This document shows positions 18,401-25,082 of a stretch of DNA of 64,000 nt, piece after piece. The notes below the pieces were generated by a model. The model did not search any database. It saw only the letters and a program-made list of their open reading frames with translations, and was not told the DNA's origin. The position numbers and the translations under genes were made by a program. The stretch covers positions 1 through 64,000 of the forward strand of contig JANSWW010000008.1 in assembly GCA_024743275.1 (NCBI GenBank), in the 5' to 3' direction. Every line of letters starts with the position of its first letter. The first letter of the stretch is position 1. This stretch comes from Alphaproteobacteria bacterium. GTDB lineage: Bacteria; Pseudomonadota; Alphaproteobacteria; JANSWW01.

Positions 18401-18493
18401 GTGGCTGATGAAGCTGAACGGGCCGACCAGGACGCAGGCGATCATGATCGCCAGGATGAAGGACTGGTTGTTGAGGGCGAAACGGGTCAGCAT
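15437..18493 (-). CDS. RND-family efflux transporter permease
   Basis: The 1018-aa inner-membrane protein has the RND layout of two sets of six membrane helices each preceded by a large periplasmic loop. The N-terminal helix is FILAIMIACVLVGP. The TM4 proton-relay segment reads IIALGLLVDNGIVVAEE, and its second-half counterpart is LMGIVINNAIVLIDRIE. It drives proton-dependent export with the adaptor encoded 5 bp upstream. No outer-membrane factor gene is nearby. The stop codon TGA (15439-15437) spans the junction with the duplicated PAS fragment, so the native C terminus may have been trimmed by a few residues. Confidence 0.92.
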   Translation of the reverse strand: MLTRFALNNQSFILAIMIACVLVGPFSFISHPSREDPKIEIRNASVIFQYPGLSAERVEDLITTKVEEKLREIAEIKHITSTSSVGRSQVDVEVHDEYTDMDQIWIDLRNKMGDVIHDLPDGTAGPFVFDDKGNVAMATIAITGDGFENWEFREAAEDLRRLVYARVPGVRKVEFFGVREQRVFVDLDVVRLSQLGVAPQTIVDAIATQNVILPGGRIEADGSTIIVEPTGDFGTLQDVENFAVRVDGVTFYLQDLATFRLAYADPPISPAAFNGQEAVILSVSMIDNFDSFEFGESLRALVSSYEATMPLGMAFDYITYQPDEIEFAVFGVLNNLWQTVIIVLLVVVAFLGLRTGLIVGAMVPLVMLMSVLVMRVFGIELERMSLASLIIALGLLVDNGIVVAEEIQARIQQGQDRLKAGLEAGRALSTPLLAASLTTILAFMPLMLAPGSAGEYTRSISLVIAIALFVSWFVALMLLVMFCVWFIKSDTSSDEKALYSGRVYQVYRGILTTAIKARYLVILGAIGSLFFGAWLFQFTSKTFFPASERTQLQIIVNMPVGANSYATQDVVDKLTRWLMDKERNPQVVSAAAYIASGGPRFYLSLEPIDGFPNVAYLLVNVERSEDVQILKQKVEEFGVAGLSEARISAKPMSMGPGEAGLVEFRIVGEDSGVLIGAAERLKQILRDAPGSRDVQHDWENPSLTIEVRVDQTAARRAGVTSQQIANALESQLSGVTVSDYRLGDNAIPIVLRAQGDQRTNIDRLRTLNVGLDGANPVPLLQVATFDGVPSYSRIQRRDLERVVTISGKSTQFTAAGLDSHVAPEVQALIESLPDGYRIEKGGEIEDSATAQGNLFANLPLALALMVLVLIWQFDSFKKPLIIVLTIPLVITGVSGSLLIFPGANFSFMGILGFLALMGIVINNAIVLIDRIEIERENGRAMREAIVEAGVQRLQPIVMTTCTTALGLAPIILSRDVLFYDLAVVIAGGLIVGTVLTLLVCPCLYAIFFRDTAARETPT

Positions 18494-18498
18494 CGCGC

Positions 18499-19614
18499 CT
18501 ACTCGAAAACGCTGTCGTCGAACAAGGTCACTTGCATGCCGTCATGGAGGAAGCTTACGCCCGCCGTCGCGATGATGTTGCCGGCCGCCAGGTCGTCGCC
18601 GACGATCTGCAGCACATTGTCCTGTACATCGACCACGGAGACGGACACTTCGGAAACGGTTCCGGTGGTCGCATCGAAGACGAAGACGGTGGCCTCGGAC
18701 TGTGCCGCGCCGCGGGCCTTGACCGCCCCGTAGGGCACCATGAAGGCGGTGCCCGTGTTCTGTGTCGCGAACTCCAACACGATCTCCGCCGACATCCCCG
18801 CACGCAAACCCTCCGGCCGGTCGTCGAGGGCGATTTCGATCGGGTATGCATTGGCGTCACCGGCCAAGGGGGCGATCTCGTCGATCCGGCCCGAGGCGGT
18901 GGCACCCCCCAAGGGCGGAAAGCTCACGATCACCTGCTGGTTGATCCCGACGACGCTGATCAGCGTCTCCGGCAGCGTCGCCTCAACCTTGGGATCGCCC
19001 GATTGGAGAGCGTAGAGGGTTTGGCCGGGGCTCACCTCTTCGAACACCTCGACCGATTTTGTCGCGATCACCCCGTCGAAGGGCGCTTTGAGTTCCGTCT
19101 TCGACAGGTTCCGGCGGGCCAAGGCAACCTGGCTCTCGGCGGCATCCACAGCCGCTTCGGCGGAGCGTTTGCGCGCCTCCGCACTGTCGAAATTGGTCTT
19201 GGTCGCGAAGCCCCTCCCGAACAGCTCGCTTTGTTGTTCGAACTTTCGGTTGGCGTCCTCGAGATCCGCGTTTGCACTGACCAACTCGCTCTCGGCTTGC
19301 CGCAAGGTCAGGGTATAGGGCTCGGGATCGAGTTGGGCGAGCACGGTGCCTTTCGTCACCTGGTCCCCCACATCGACGGTCATCCGGATGACTTGCCCGG
19401 ATACCTCGAAGGCCGCGTTGGACGTCAAATCCGCCTTGGTCTCGCCGGTCAGCACCCGCTGCTGCGCTCCGGCGCGAACCTCCAAGGTCATGTTCTTGAT
19501 CGCCCGGATCAGCGGCTTGTCTTCCGTCGGGCTCGGCTCCTCGCATGCGGTCAGGCCAAGCGCCAATCCGAAGACAAGCATTGCGGTTACCGCTCTTGGC
19601 ATGAGCTGGGTCAT
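18499..19614 (-). CDS. Efflux RND periplasmic adaptor subunit (lipoprotein)
   Basis: From ATG 19614 (GGGAG 9 nt upstream) the product is 371 aa. A signal sequence ends in the lipobox LTAC, predicting an inner-membrane-anchored lipoprotein. The barrel-sandwich lipoyl halves (VSGQVIRMTVDVGDQVTKGTVLAQLD and KAPFDGVIATKSVEVFEEVSPGQ) flank an alpha-helical hairpin rich in Ala, Glu and Gln. It links the RND pump to an outer-membrane channel. It sits 5 bp upstream of the pump gene as a two-gene operon. Confidence 0.9.
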   Translation of the reverse strand: MTQLMPRAVTAMLVFGLALGLTACEEPSPTEDKPLIRAIKNMTLEVRAGAQQRVLTGETKADLTSNAAFEVSGQVIRMTVDVGDQVTKGTVLAQLDPEPYTLTLRQAESELVSANADLEDANRKFEQQSELFGRGFATKTNFDSAEARKRSAEAAVDAAESQVALARRNLSKTELKAPFDGVIATKSVEVFEEVSPGQTLYALQSGDPKVEATLPETLISVVGINQQVIVSFPPLGGATASGRIDEIAPLAGDANAYPIEIALDDRPEGLRAGMSAEIVLEFATQNTGTAFMVPYGAVKARGAAQSEATVFVFDATTGTVSEVSVSVVDVQDNVLQIVGDDLAAGNIIATAGVSFLHDGMQVTLFDDSVFE

Positions 19615-19740
19615 CCAAGGGTCTCCCAATCATCATTCGGACCAGGGCTTGGTGCCCGCTTCATTATGTTGCTGCACCGGTTTCGGTGGGAACCGGCCGT
19701 TTCGGTTTCACCTCGACGGCGGCGGAGTTCGCAATCCAAC

Positions 19741-20043
19741 CTAACGATTGGCCTCGATATCGTCTTTGGAAACAAGGCCATCCCCATCGCGATCCATTTT
19801 GCTGAAAGCGTTCTCGTACGCACCCAGTCGCTTGACCAAGCGTGCGCGCCCCAAGTCGTCTTCGGCGTTGGCGTTCACGAACACTTCAAACTCGTTTCGC
19901 GACAGTGCCGAATCTCCATTACTGTCTGCCTGTTCGAAGTTCTCTTTCAACAGCGCCCTCCGGTGATCCTCCTTCGCGTGTGCAAGGGTCGGGAGGCTAA
20001 TGGCGAGAACAAGAGCGAGTAATGGGCTGGTGACGCGCTTCAT
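19741..20043 (-). CDS. Exported EF-hand protein
   Basis: From ATG 20043 (AAGGTG 6 nt upstream) the 100-aa protein has a signal peptide (PLLALVLAISLPTLAHA, cleavage after AHA). Two EF-hand loops follow, DSNGDSALSRNEF and DRDGDGLVSKDDIE, each with Asp or Ser/Asn at coordinating positions and an acidic residue at position 12. It is therefore probably a periplasmic calcium-binding protein. It lies upstream of the efflux operon on the same strand, separated by 126 bp; a functional link is only suggested by position. Confidence 0.85.
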   Translation of the reverse strand: MKRVTSPLLALVLAISLPTLAHAKEDHRRALLKENFEQADSNGDSALSRNEFEVFVNANAEDDLGRARLVKRLGAYENAFSKMDRDGDGLVSKDDIEANR

Positions 20044-20195
20044 GGTGTTCACCTTCGACAGTGGTTTCGAGTGGCTTATCTTTTTCGAGCCAAAGTCAAA
20101 TGGGTCGTACCTTCAAATCTGTCCCGGCCCGCTAGATTCTGTGGCAAGTCGCAGGCTTCGAGTTTGAACCGCCGCCGCGCATCGGGGATGAGCGA

Positions 20196-20780
20196 TCAGG
20201 CCTTCCCGCTTACCTCACGCCACGAACATGGCGCGTTGTTCCCGAGCGTGTAGTAGGTCTCGGCACTCAATTGATCGGCGGCTGTCATTTCGGCCCAGAC
20301 CTCGTTAACGCGCTCCTCGGCGCCTTCTTCGCCGGCGTCGCGGGCTTGAAGCAGCCAAGCCATGGCGAGCGGGAAGTTGGTCGTGGTTTCGTTGGTAACC
20401 TGCTCGTATATGCCAAAGGAAACGCGCGCCAACACGCGAGGGCCGTCGAAGACATCCCCGGTCAGAATCTTGCCCAAACGGAACATCGCCGGCGAGTAGC
20501 CCTGTTGTGCGGACCGGCAAAGCCAGTCCACCGCCTTCTGAGTGTTGTAGATACCACTGCCTTCATTGATCGAACAGCAATGGGCATCCCCAACTTTATA
20601 CTGCGCTTCCGCATCGCCATTTTCGGCGGCTTCAATGTGGTTCGCGATAACGACCTCAGATTTTGCCGCGATCGCGCCTTCTACTGGGATCGCCGCACAA
20701 CCACTACAAAAAACAGCCAAGAAAACTGTCAATAGAGCAGCTTTTGCCGATCGTATTTCCATAGATTTTTGATATTCCAT
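20196..20780 (-). CDS. Sel1-like repeat lipoprotein
   Basis: The start is uncertain: ATG at 20798, 20780 or 20762. A signal peptide ends in the lipobox VFCSGC, indicating a membrane-anchored lipoprotein. The mature part has one to two Sel1/TPR-like helical units (EAAENGDAEAQYKVGDAHC, AVDWLCRSAQQGYSPAMFRLG, PLAMAWLLQARDAGEEGAEERV). Proteins of this type scaffold envelope complexes. Five cysteines in the mature chain could form disulfides. It is transcribed towards the EF-hand gene. Confidence 0.75.
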   Translation of the reverse strand: MEYQKSMEIRSAKAALLTVFLAVFCSGCAAIPVEGAIAAKSEVVIANHIEAAENGDAEAQYKVGDAHCCSINEGSGIYNTQKAVDWLCRSAQQGYSPAMFRLGKILTGDVFDGPRVLARVSFGIYEQVTNETTTNFPLAMAWLLQARDAGEEGAEERVNEVWAEMTAADQLSAETYYTLGNNAPCSWREVSGKA

Positions 20781-20873
20781 ATTCCGAGTTCTTGCCATGT
20801 GAGCGGTTGCACTTGGCAAGGCAATGTATACGAGGCTTTTCCCAGTGAAAGCTCTCAACTGGCCAAACAGCAT

Positions 20874-21938
20874 TCAGTTCTGGCCAGTTTCTTCGACCGA
20901 ATGACGGCTTCTTCGGAACGCCGACGGGGTGGCGCCGGTCCATCGCTTAAAGCTCCGTGCGAAGTTGGAGGGCGTATCGAACCCGAGGTCGTGGGCTATG
21001 GACTTCACCGGTAGCGAGGTGTTGGTCAGCATTTCCCTGGCGCGGCGTTCCCGCACCTCGTCCACGACCCGTCGGTAGGAGGTTCCCGATCGCTCCAGAC
21101 TACGGCGCAGGCCGCGCTCCGAATATCCCAGTGCCGCCGCGGCGGTGGCCAGCGGGGTGCTGAGATTTCGTTCCTTCTCCAAAAATGCAATGACTTGGTT
21201 GATGATTGTGGTCTTGAAGGCGACCTGGGCGGCGTATTGCGCGCAAAGACCGATCAGGCGCGTGTGATTGATCGGATCCGCGCCGGGCAGGGCTTGGTCC
21301 AGGAGGTCAATGGGAAAGAAAAGACGGTTTTCGCTTGCCCCAAAACGAACCGGAAAGCCGACATGGGGTGCGATGGCAGACCAGCCGTCCGGTTCGCCGA
21401 TCGTCACCTCGGCACGCGATGCGACCCGGGATCTTCTGAGCATCGCCTTGCACAGGCCCTCACACATGACCAGGGCGCTCGACAGCACGAAATAGGCGAT
21501 GTCATGGAGGGGCAGTTTGGGGCGAACGCGGATCGCCGCTTCCGTTGGTTTGGGGTCTCTGGCGATGTCGGCGTAGGTGAATTCGATGGCCGGGAAGGTA
21601 AGGAAGAAATAGCGGTTCACGACTTCCAGGGCGTCCCGAAAACGCGCCGCGTTCATGGCCGCGTAGGCGGGAAGACCGATGTAATTGGGCTCAAAGCGTA
21701 GCGCGAGCCTCACCCCAAGATGCGGGTCTCCGCCCACCGCCATCGCGTTCCTGACGAAATGGTAGAGCGGCCAAAAGCCAGTTCTGTAGGTCGGATCGTC
21801 GAAGTGGCCGGGCGTCAGACCCGTCCCCGTCAATAATGAGTGGGCGTCGTGGCCGTCTTCCCGCAGCGTCCGGAACATGAACCCCGGATAGTTCATCGGG
21901 AGCGCCGGATCGTCCGGTGAAAATGCCTTCTGATACAT
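20874..21938 (-). CDS. AraC-family transcriptional regulator with arabinose-binding-like N-terminal domain
   Basis: The C-terminal 100 residues form two AraC helix-turn-helix motifs: TAAAALGYSERGLRRSLERSGTSYR and VKSIAHDLGFDTPSNFARSFKRWTGATPSAFR. The N-terminal 230 residues resemble the ligand-binding domain of OruR/ArgR-type AraC regulators (DPHLGVRLALRFEP). The start is uncertain; in-frame ATGs lie at 21959, 21956 and 21938, none with a strong ribosome-binding site. It may control the adjacent lipoprotein or efflux genes, but no operator is visible. Confidence 0.85.
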   Translation of the reverse strand: MYQKAFSPDDPALPMNYPGFMFRTLREDGHDAHSLLTGTGLTPGHFDDPTYRTGFWPLYHFVRNAMAVGGDPHLGVRLALRFEPNYIGLPAYAAMNAARFRDALEVVNRYFFLTFPAIEFTYADIARDPKPTEAAIRVRPKLPLHDIAYFVLSSALVMCEGLCKAMLRRSRVASRAEVTIGEPDGWSAIAPHVGFPVRFGASENRLFFPIDLLDQALPGADPINHTRLIGLCAQYAAQVAFKTTIINQVIAFLEKERNLSTPLATAAAALGYSERGLRRSLERSGTSYRRVVDEVRERRAREMLTNTSLPVKSIAHDLGFDTPSNFARSFKRWTGATPSAFRRSRHSVEETGQN

Positions 21939-22395
21939 TCCAGTTAAAGCCATCATCAGCGAAGTCCGACGTTGCCTCAGTGAGGTGCAAAAAAAGCCTT
22001 TCGATGTCCAGCCCCTGCGACGGACTTTCATCTATTTTAGTGTCTTCGCTCCACGGCGGTCGATCGGCCGGGCGCGCTGCATCAAACTACCCCTTGCCTT
22101 TTGCGGGTCATTCCGGCGAACCGATTGACACAAACCTCTCTTCACAGAACTTGAACGTATGGCCCACCCCGTCTGCAAGGGTTTTTGGTTCGTAGCCCTG
22201 GTCAGTCGGCGTCAACGTATCCTGTCTCGTGGTCTGGCCCTGGCCAAGATGGAGATCCGCCAGCCGGCCCATTATTGCACCGCCGCCGCGGCGGATGCGC
22301 CGAAGGAGCGTCCTCGTCTCAGGACAGCCCATACCATCCGCCCCTCGTCGTCCGTCCAGACCCGTCGATTGCGACCCTTCGCCACCCAAAACCCC

Positions 22396-22427
22396 GATAG
22401 TGTCCATTATCCCTGTTGGACACTATC
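22396..22427. promoter_or_regulatory. Perfect 11-bp inverted repeat (operator-like)
   Basis: GATAGTGTCCA (22396-22406) and TGGACACTATC (22417-22427) are exact inverted repeats separated by 10 bp. The site lies in the gene-poor stretch 22032-22510, where I see no convincing coding region. The spacing suits a dimeric repressor or a short hairpin, and no T-run follows. Its partner gene is unclear. Confidence 0.4.
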
Positions 22428-22510
22428 CAACTCTAGCCCCACCCGTCCGAGCGGGTAGACCGCACGGATACGGTGGCATCAGAAATCAGTGGCCCAGATT
22501 GGAGGGATTG

Positions 22511-22780
22511 GGTCATGAACTCATAAATGCCATCGGTCTCTGTTCAGGCCGGATTTGGATGGATTGGAAGTGAAGGTTTCGCAGAAAAATTCTTGGCATT
22601 TTTTAAGAAATCTTCACGACAAGACGTCAAATCCGCCGAACCGCTGTGCGGCCATCGGTATAGCGCCGATCTCCATCGTCGAACCGGCTCACCGATGCGC
22701 CGCATCGCTTTCGCTGTTTCTCCTTACATCTCAACGTTCTACCGATGGCAGAGACCGATGGGATTTATGAGTTCATGGCC
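22511..22780. mobile_element. MITE-like element, 270 bp with 32-bp terminal inverted repeats
   Basis: 22511-22542 and 22749-22780 are inverted repeats matching at 30 of 32 positions, each containing CATGAACTCATAAAT then CCATCGGTCTCTG. The 206-bp interior has no convincing gene, so the element is non-autonomous. A third, solo copy of this end occurs at 29925-29959. A transposase supplied in trans would be needed. I could not see a clear target-site duplication. Confidence 0.7.
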
Positions 22781-22921
22781 TAGAGCATATGGTCTCGATC
22801 GCGGAGCTCACTGAGCTTTGCGGGAAGTTGAGGGCAAATCGTTGGTTTTTTCGTTGGTATCTTCTGCAGTAGTATTTTGATTATAATAGAATTATCAATG
22901 ATTTGAAGTTTTAATGCGACG

Positions 22922-23348
22922 CCGCCCCTGGGCATCATTTTTTCTTAAAGTCTTAGTTCTGCCCAGCGCCGTGTTCGACCCGGTGTCGCCTTGGGGCTCA
23001 ACTATCTCATTCAATTGGCGTGTATCAGAGCTGGAAACTCGCAGGTGCGGGCGAGCCAATTCCGTTGTGAACATCGTCCCGTGTCTTTCTTCATGCCCGC
23101 CTCCAACACAAAGTCAGAGCCCCCGTCATCGCTCCCGAACATCCCCCACCGGCGAGCACTGTTTCAGATATCGGAAGACGACGGCTGTTCTGCACTCTAG
23201 ACTGGTACGCCGTTCGCCGCGCCGACAGGCGGTTGGGAGAAGGGGGGCGAGAGGGGAGCGCATGCTGTTACGCGACAAGGCGCAGGTGTTGGTGAGGGAG
23301 TGGCTCGCTCTGCCCAAAGGGGAGAACGGCCTGCCGCTCAAGACCGAT
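22922..23348. repeat. Right copy of tRNA-Phe 3' end, spacer and PAS-gene 5' end (attR-like)
   Basis: 22922-22944 repeats the last bases of tRNA-Phe plus the following T-run; 22945 to about 22996 continues the similarity to 10436-10487. From about 23110 to 23348 the sequence matches the copy at about 15190-15437, ending within codon 29 of the PAS gene. This is the boundary between island and core. Confidence 0.75.
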
Positions 23349-23819
23349 CTCGACCCCATTCCCATGGCCTCCATCCTGCCGGACGTCGTGCTCTACGAAC
23401 GCGTCCGGCCGGACTTTTTCAACATCCGCCTGATGGGGACCCGGGTCTGCGACCGGATCGGGGTCAAGGGGAAGGGGATGAACGCGCTGGACCTGATGAC
23501 CGATACGTTCCGCGATCTCGCAAGGGAGATGTTCGACAGGGTTCTGTCCGAGCCCTGTGCCCATCACTTCGTTGTCGAGGATCGGATACAGACCGGCCGG
23601 ATCTGCACGGTGGAGGTCGTGCGGTTGCCGCTTGCCCTTCCCGACGGCACCGGCCGTTTTATCGTGTCCTCCACCCATGAGTTGTCGACGGTGCGCTATA
23701 CGGCCGCCGAGGAGAGAACCGAGCTTCTCACCAATCCCCTTCAAAGCTCTTTCATTGCCTTGCAGGATCTTCAACTTTATTTGGACCGGTCGATGACCGC
23801 CCCTCCCGCCGAAGCCTAA
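23262..23819 (+). CDS. PAS-domain protein, alphaproteobacterial PAS_5 type
   Basis: ATG 23262 follows GAGGGGAG. The 185-aa protein consists almost entirely of one PAS fold: LDPIPMASILPDVVLYERVRPDFFNIRLMGTRVCDRIG, then FDRVLSEPCAHHFVVEDRI and a C-terminal ELSTVRY. It resembles the small PAS_5 proteins common in Rhodospirillales, which lack any output domain and have no defined function. A truncated duplicate of its first 29 codons lies at 15351. Confidence 0.75.
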   Translation: MLLRDKAQVLVREWLALPKGENGLPLKTDLDPIPMASILPDVVLYERVRPDFFNIRLMGTRVCDRIGVKGKGMNALDLMTDTFRDLAREMFDRVLSEPCAHHFVVEDRIQTGRICTVEVVRLPLALPDGTGRFIVSSTHELSTVRYTAAEERTELLTNPLQSSFIALQDLQLYLDRSMTAPPAEA

Positions 23820-23870
23820 GGGCGCGTCGCGCGCCTCTCCGAAAGCCGCAAAGGTCTGTCAGTAGAACTC

Positions 23871-24731
23871 ATGGAAGACGGTAATCTCATCAGCCAGGTC
23901 TTTCTGCCGATTTCGCTCGCCTTCATCATGTTCACGGTGGGGATCGAGTTGACGGTGGCGGACTTCAGGCGGATCGCGGTTCAGCCGAGGGCCTTCGCCG
24001 TGGGGGTGGTGAGCCAGGTCGTCGTTCTGCCCCTCGTCGCCCTCGGACTCATCCTTCTGTTCGACGTGAACGCCGTTCTGGCCGTCGGCGTGATGATCAT
24101 CGCCGCATGCCCCGGCGGCGTGACGTCCAACCTCATGACCTATCTGGTGCGGGCGGACACCGCGCTGTCCGTCTCGTTGACGGCGCTGGTCAGCCTTCTG
24201 TCCGTCGTCACCATTCCCGTGATCGTCGGCGGGGCGGTGGTCTTTTTCATCGAGGCGGAGGAGGCCCCGGATCTCTCCGTGGCGCGGACCGTCGTGGGGA
24301 TTTTCCTGATCACCACGGTGCCGGTCATTCTGGGCATGGCGGTGAACCGGTTTTTCCCGGTGTTCGCCAGGAAGTTCGATCGGATCGGCCGGGTGGCGGC
24401 CACGGTTCTTTTCATCGCCATCATCGCGGGCGCGATCTTCAGTGGCAGGGAGAACATCGTCACCTACTTCGTCCAGGTCGGCGGCGTGCTTGTCGCGCTG
24501 AACATCGTCATGCTCGCGCTCGCGGCGCTGCTCTCGCGGACAGCGGGACTGGGCCGGGATCAGCGGGTGGCGAACACCCTCGAATGCGGCCTGCAGAACG
24601 GCACGTTGGGGATTTTCGTGGCGCTCAGCCTGTTGGGCAGCGAGGAGATGATGATCCCGAGCGCGGTCTACAGCCTGATCATGTTCCCCTCGGCCATCGC
24701 GTATATGGTTTGGGCACGGCGCACCCGATAG
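23871..24731 (+). CDS. Bile acid:sodium symporter family (BASS) transporter
   Basis: This 286-aa integral membrane protein has about nine hydrophobic segments. It carries the BASS features ...FTVGIELTVADFRR near TM1, the discontinuous-helix region AACPGGVTSNLMTYLVRADTALSVSLTA, and ECGLQNGTLGIFVALSLLG in the second half, where the conserved Glu and Gln-Asn probably bind sodium. It moves an organic anion with sodium; the substrate is unknown. It starts 51 bp after the PAS gene. Confidence 0.88.
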   Translation: MEDGNLISQVFLPISLAFIMFTVGIELTVADFRRIAVQPRAFAVGVVSQVVVLPLVALGLILLFDVNAVLAVGVMIIAACPGGVTSNLMTYLVRADTALSVSLTALVSLLSVVTIPVIVGGAVVFFIEAEEAPDLSVARTVVGIFLITTVPVILGMAVNRFFPVFARKFDRIGRVAATVLFIAIIAGAIFSGRENIVTYFVQVGGVLVALNIVMLALAALLSRTAGLGRDQRVANTLECGLQNGTLGIFVALSLLGSEEMMIPSAVYSLIMFPSAIAYMVWARRTR

Positions 24732-24792
24732 GAGGATACGTCCGCGGCGAGGGCCTGTTCGGCCGCTGCGCCTGCCGCGCGAAACCAAAGGG

Positions 24793-24986
24793 TGGAGCAC
24801 CTGACGGGACTCGAACCCGTACTCTCCGGCCCCCAATGCCGGTGCTTTTGGGTAGCCACAGCTTTCATGAGCTTTTCCGCAACGGCCTCTCAACGAACAG
24901 CGATGCCCTGGGTGACTGTCTGTATCCTTGCCGTTGTTTCCGAGCTCCAAACCGGGGCCGCCTCTAGCCAATTAAGCTACAGGTGC
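24793..24986 (-). tRNA. tRNA-like gene (TGG anticodon) with a 117-nt insertion in the D-stem
   Basis: Read from 24986 on the minus strand, the first 25 nt are a tRNA acceptor strand (GCACCTG), TA and a D-arm (GCTTAATTGGCTAGAG). The last 52 nt (24844-24793) give the rest: anticodon arm CCGGC-ATTGGGG-GCCGG (anticodon TGG, proline code), variable AGAGT, T-arm ACGGG-TTCGAGT-CCCGT, acceptor CAGGTGC, U73 and encoded CCA. Joined, they make a canonical 77-nt tRNA. The 117 nt between them (24961-24845) interrupt the D-stem and contain the inverted repeat CAACGGC/GCCGTTG. No intron type I know sits there. U73 is not usual for bacterial tRNA-Pro. It lies 97 nt downstream of a locus with a diverged leucyl-tRNA synthetase. 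It is either an inactivated tRNA or an unusual tRNA-like RNA. Confidence 0.65.
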
Positions 24987-25045
24987 ATTGATGAACTCCA
25001 CACTTGCGAAAACGGGACACTCGGACCCTTTCCGTTTGATCCAAT

Positions 25046-25060
25046 GGCCGGTATCCGGCC
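25046..25060. terminator. Short GC hairpin after the adenylation gene
   Basis: GGCCGG-TAT-CCGGCC is a perfect 6-bp stem with a 3-nt loop, between the adenylation gene stop (25083) and the tRNA-like gene (24986). No U-tract follows on the minus strand, so it may be a processing or pause site rather than an intrinsic terminator. Confidence 0.3.
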
Positions 25061-25082
25061 GATGTCTCCTCCTTTCTCTTTC

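Larger units (their letters stand above)
10429..22934. mobile_element. Genomic island at tRNA-Phe (ABC-3C defence, RND efflux, IS and MITE remnants)
   Basis: The island starts right after the tRNA-Phe gene and ends at a second copy of the tRNA 3' end. It contains two fragments of an IS481-type transposase, a defence-type operon, an efflux operon, a regulator and a MITE-like element. No integrase gene is visible inside it. A left-hand copy of the sequence now found at 23110-23348 lies at about 15190-15437, so the island appears composite: an IS/defence segment (about 10667-15100) inserted into one copy of the tRNA-PAS spacer, and an efflux/regulator segment (about 15438-22921) between the two copies. 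The exact mechanism is inferred. Confidence 0.6.

Noticed and set aside
22108..22407. 99-codon minus-strand frame in the gene-poor stretch
   Set aside because: No start signal, no family match, and the composition looks like noncoding GC-rich DNA. It may be a decayed fragment, but I cannot support a gene.
24793..24986. tmRNA or group I intron-containing tRNA
   Set aside because: The acceptor stem lacks the alanine-type G-U pair and there is no tag reading frame or pseudoknot series. The 117-nt insert is too short for a group I intron and lies in the D-stem, not the anticodon loop.
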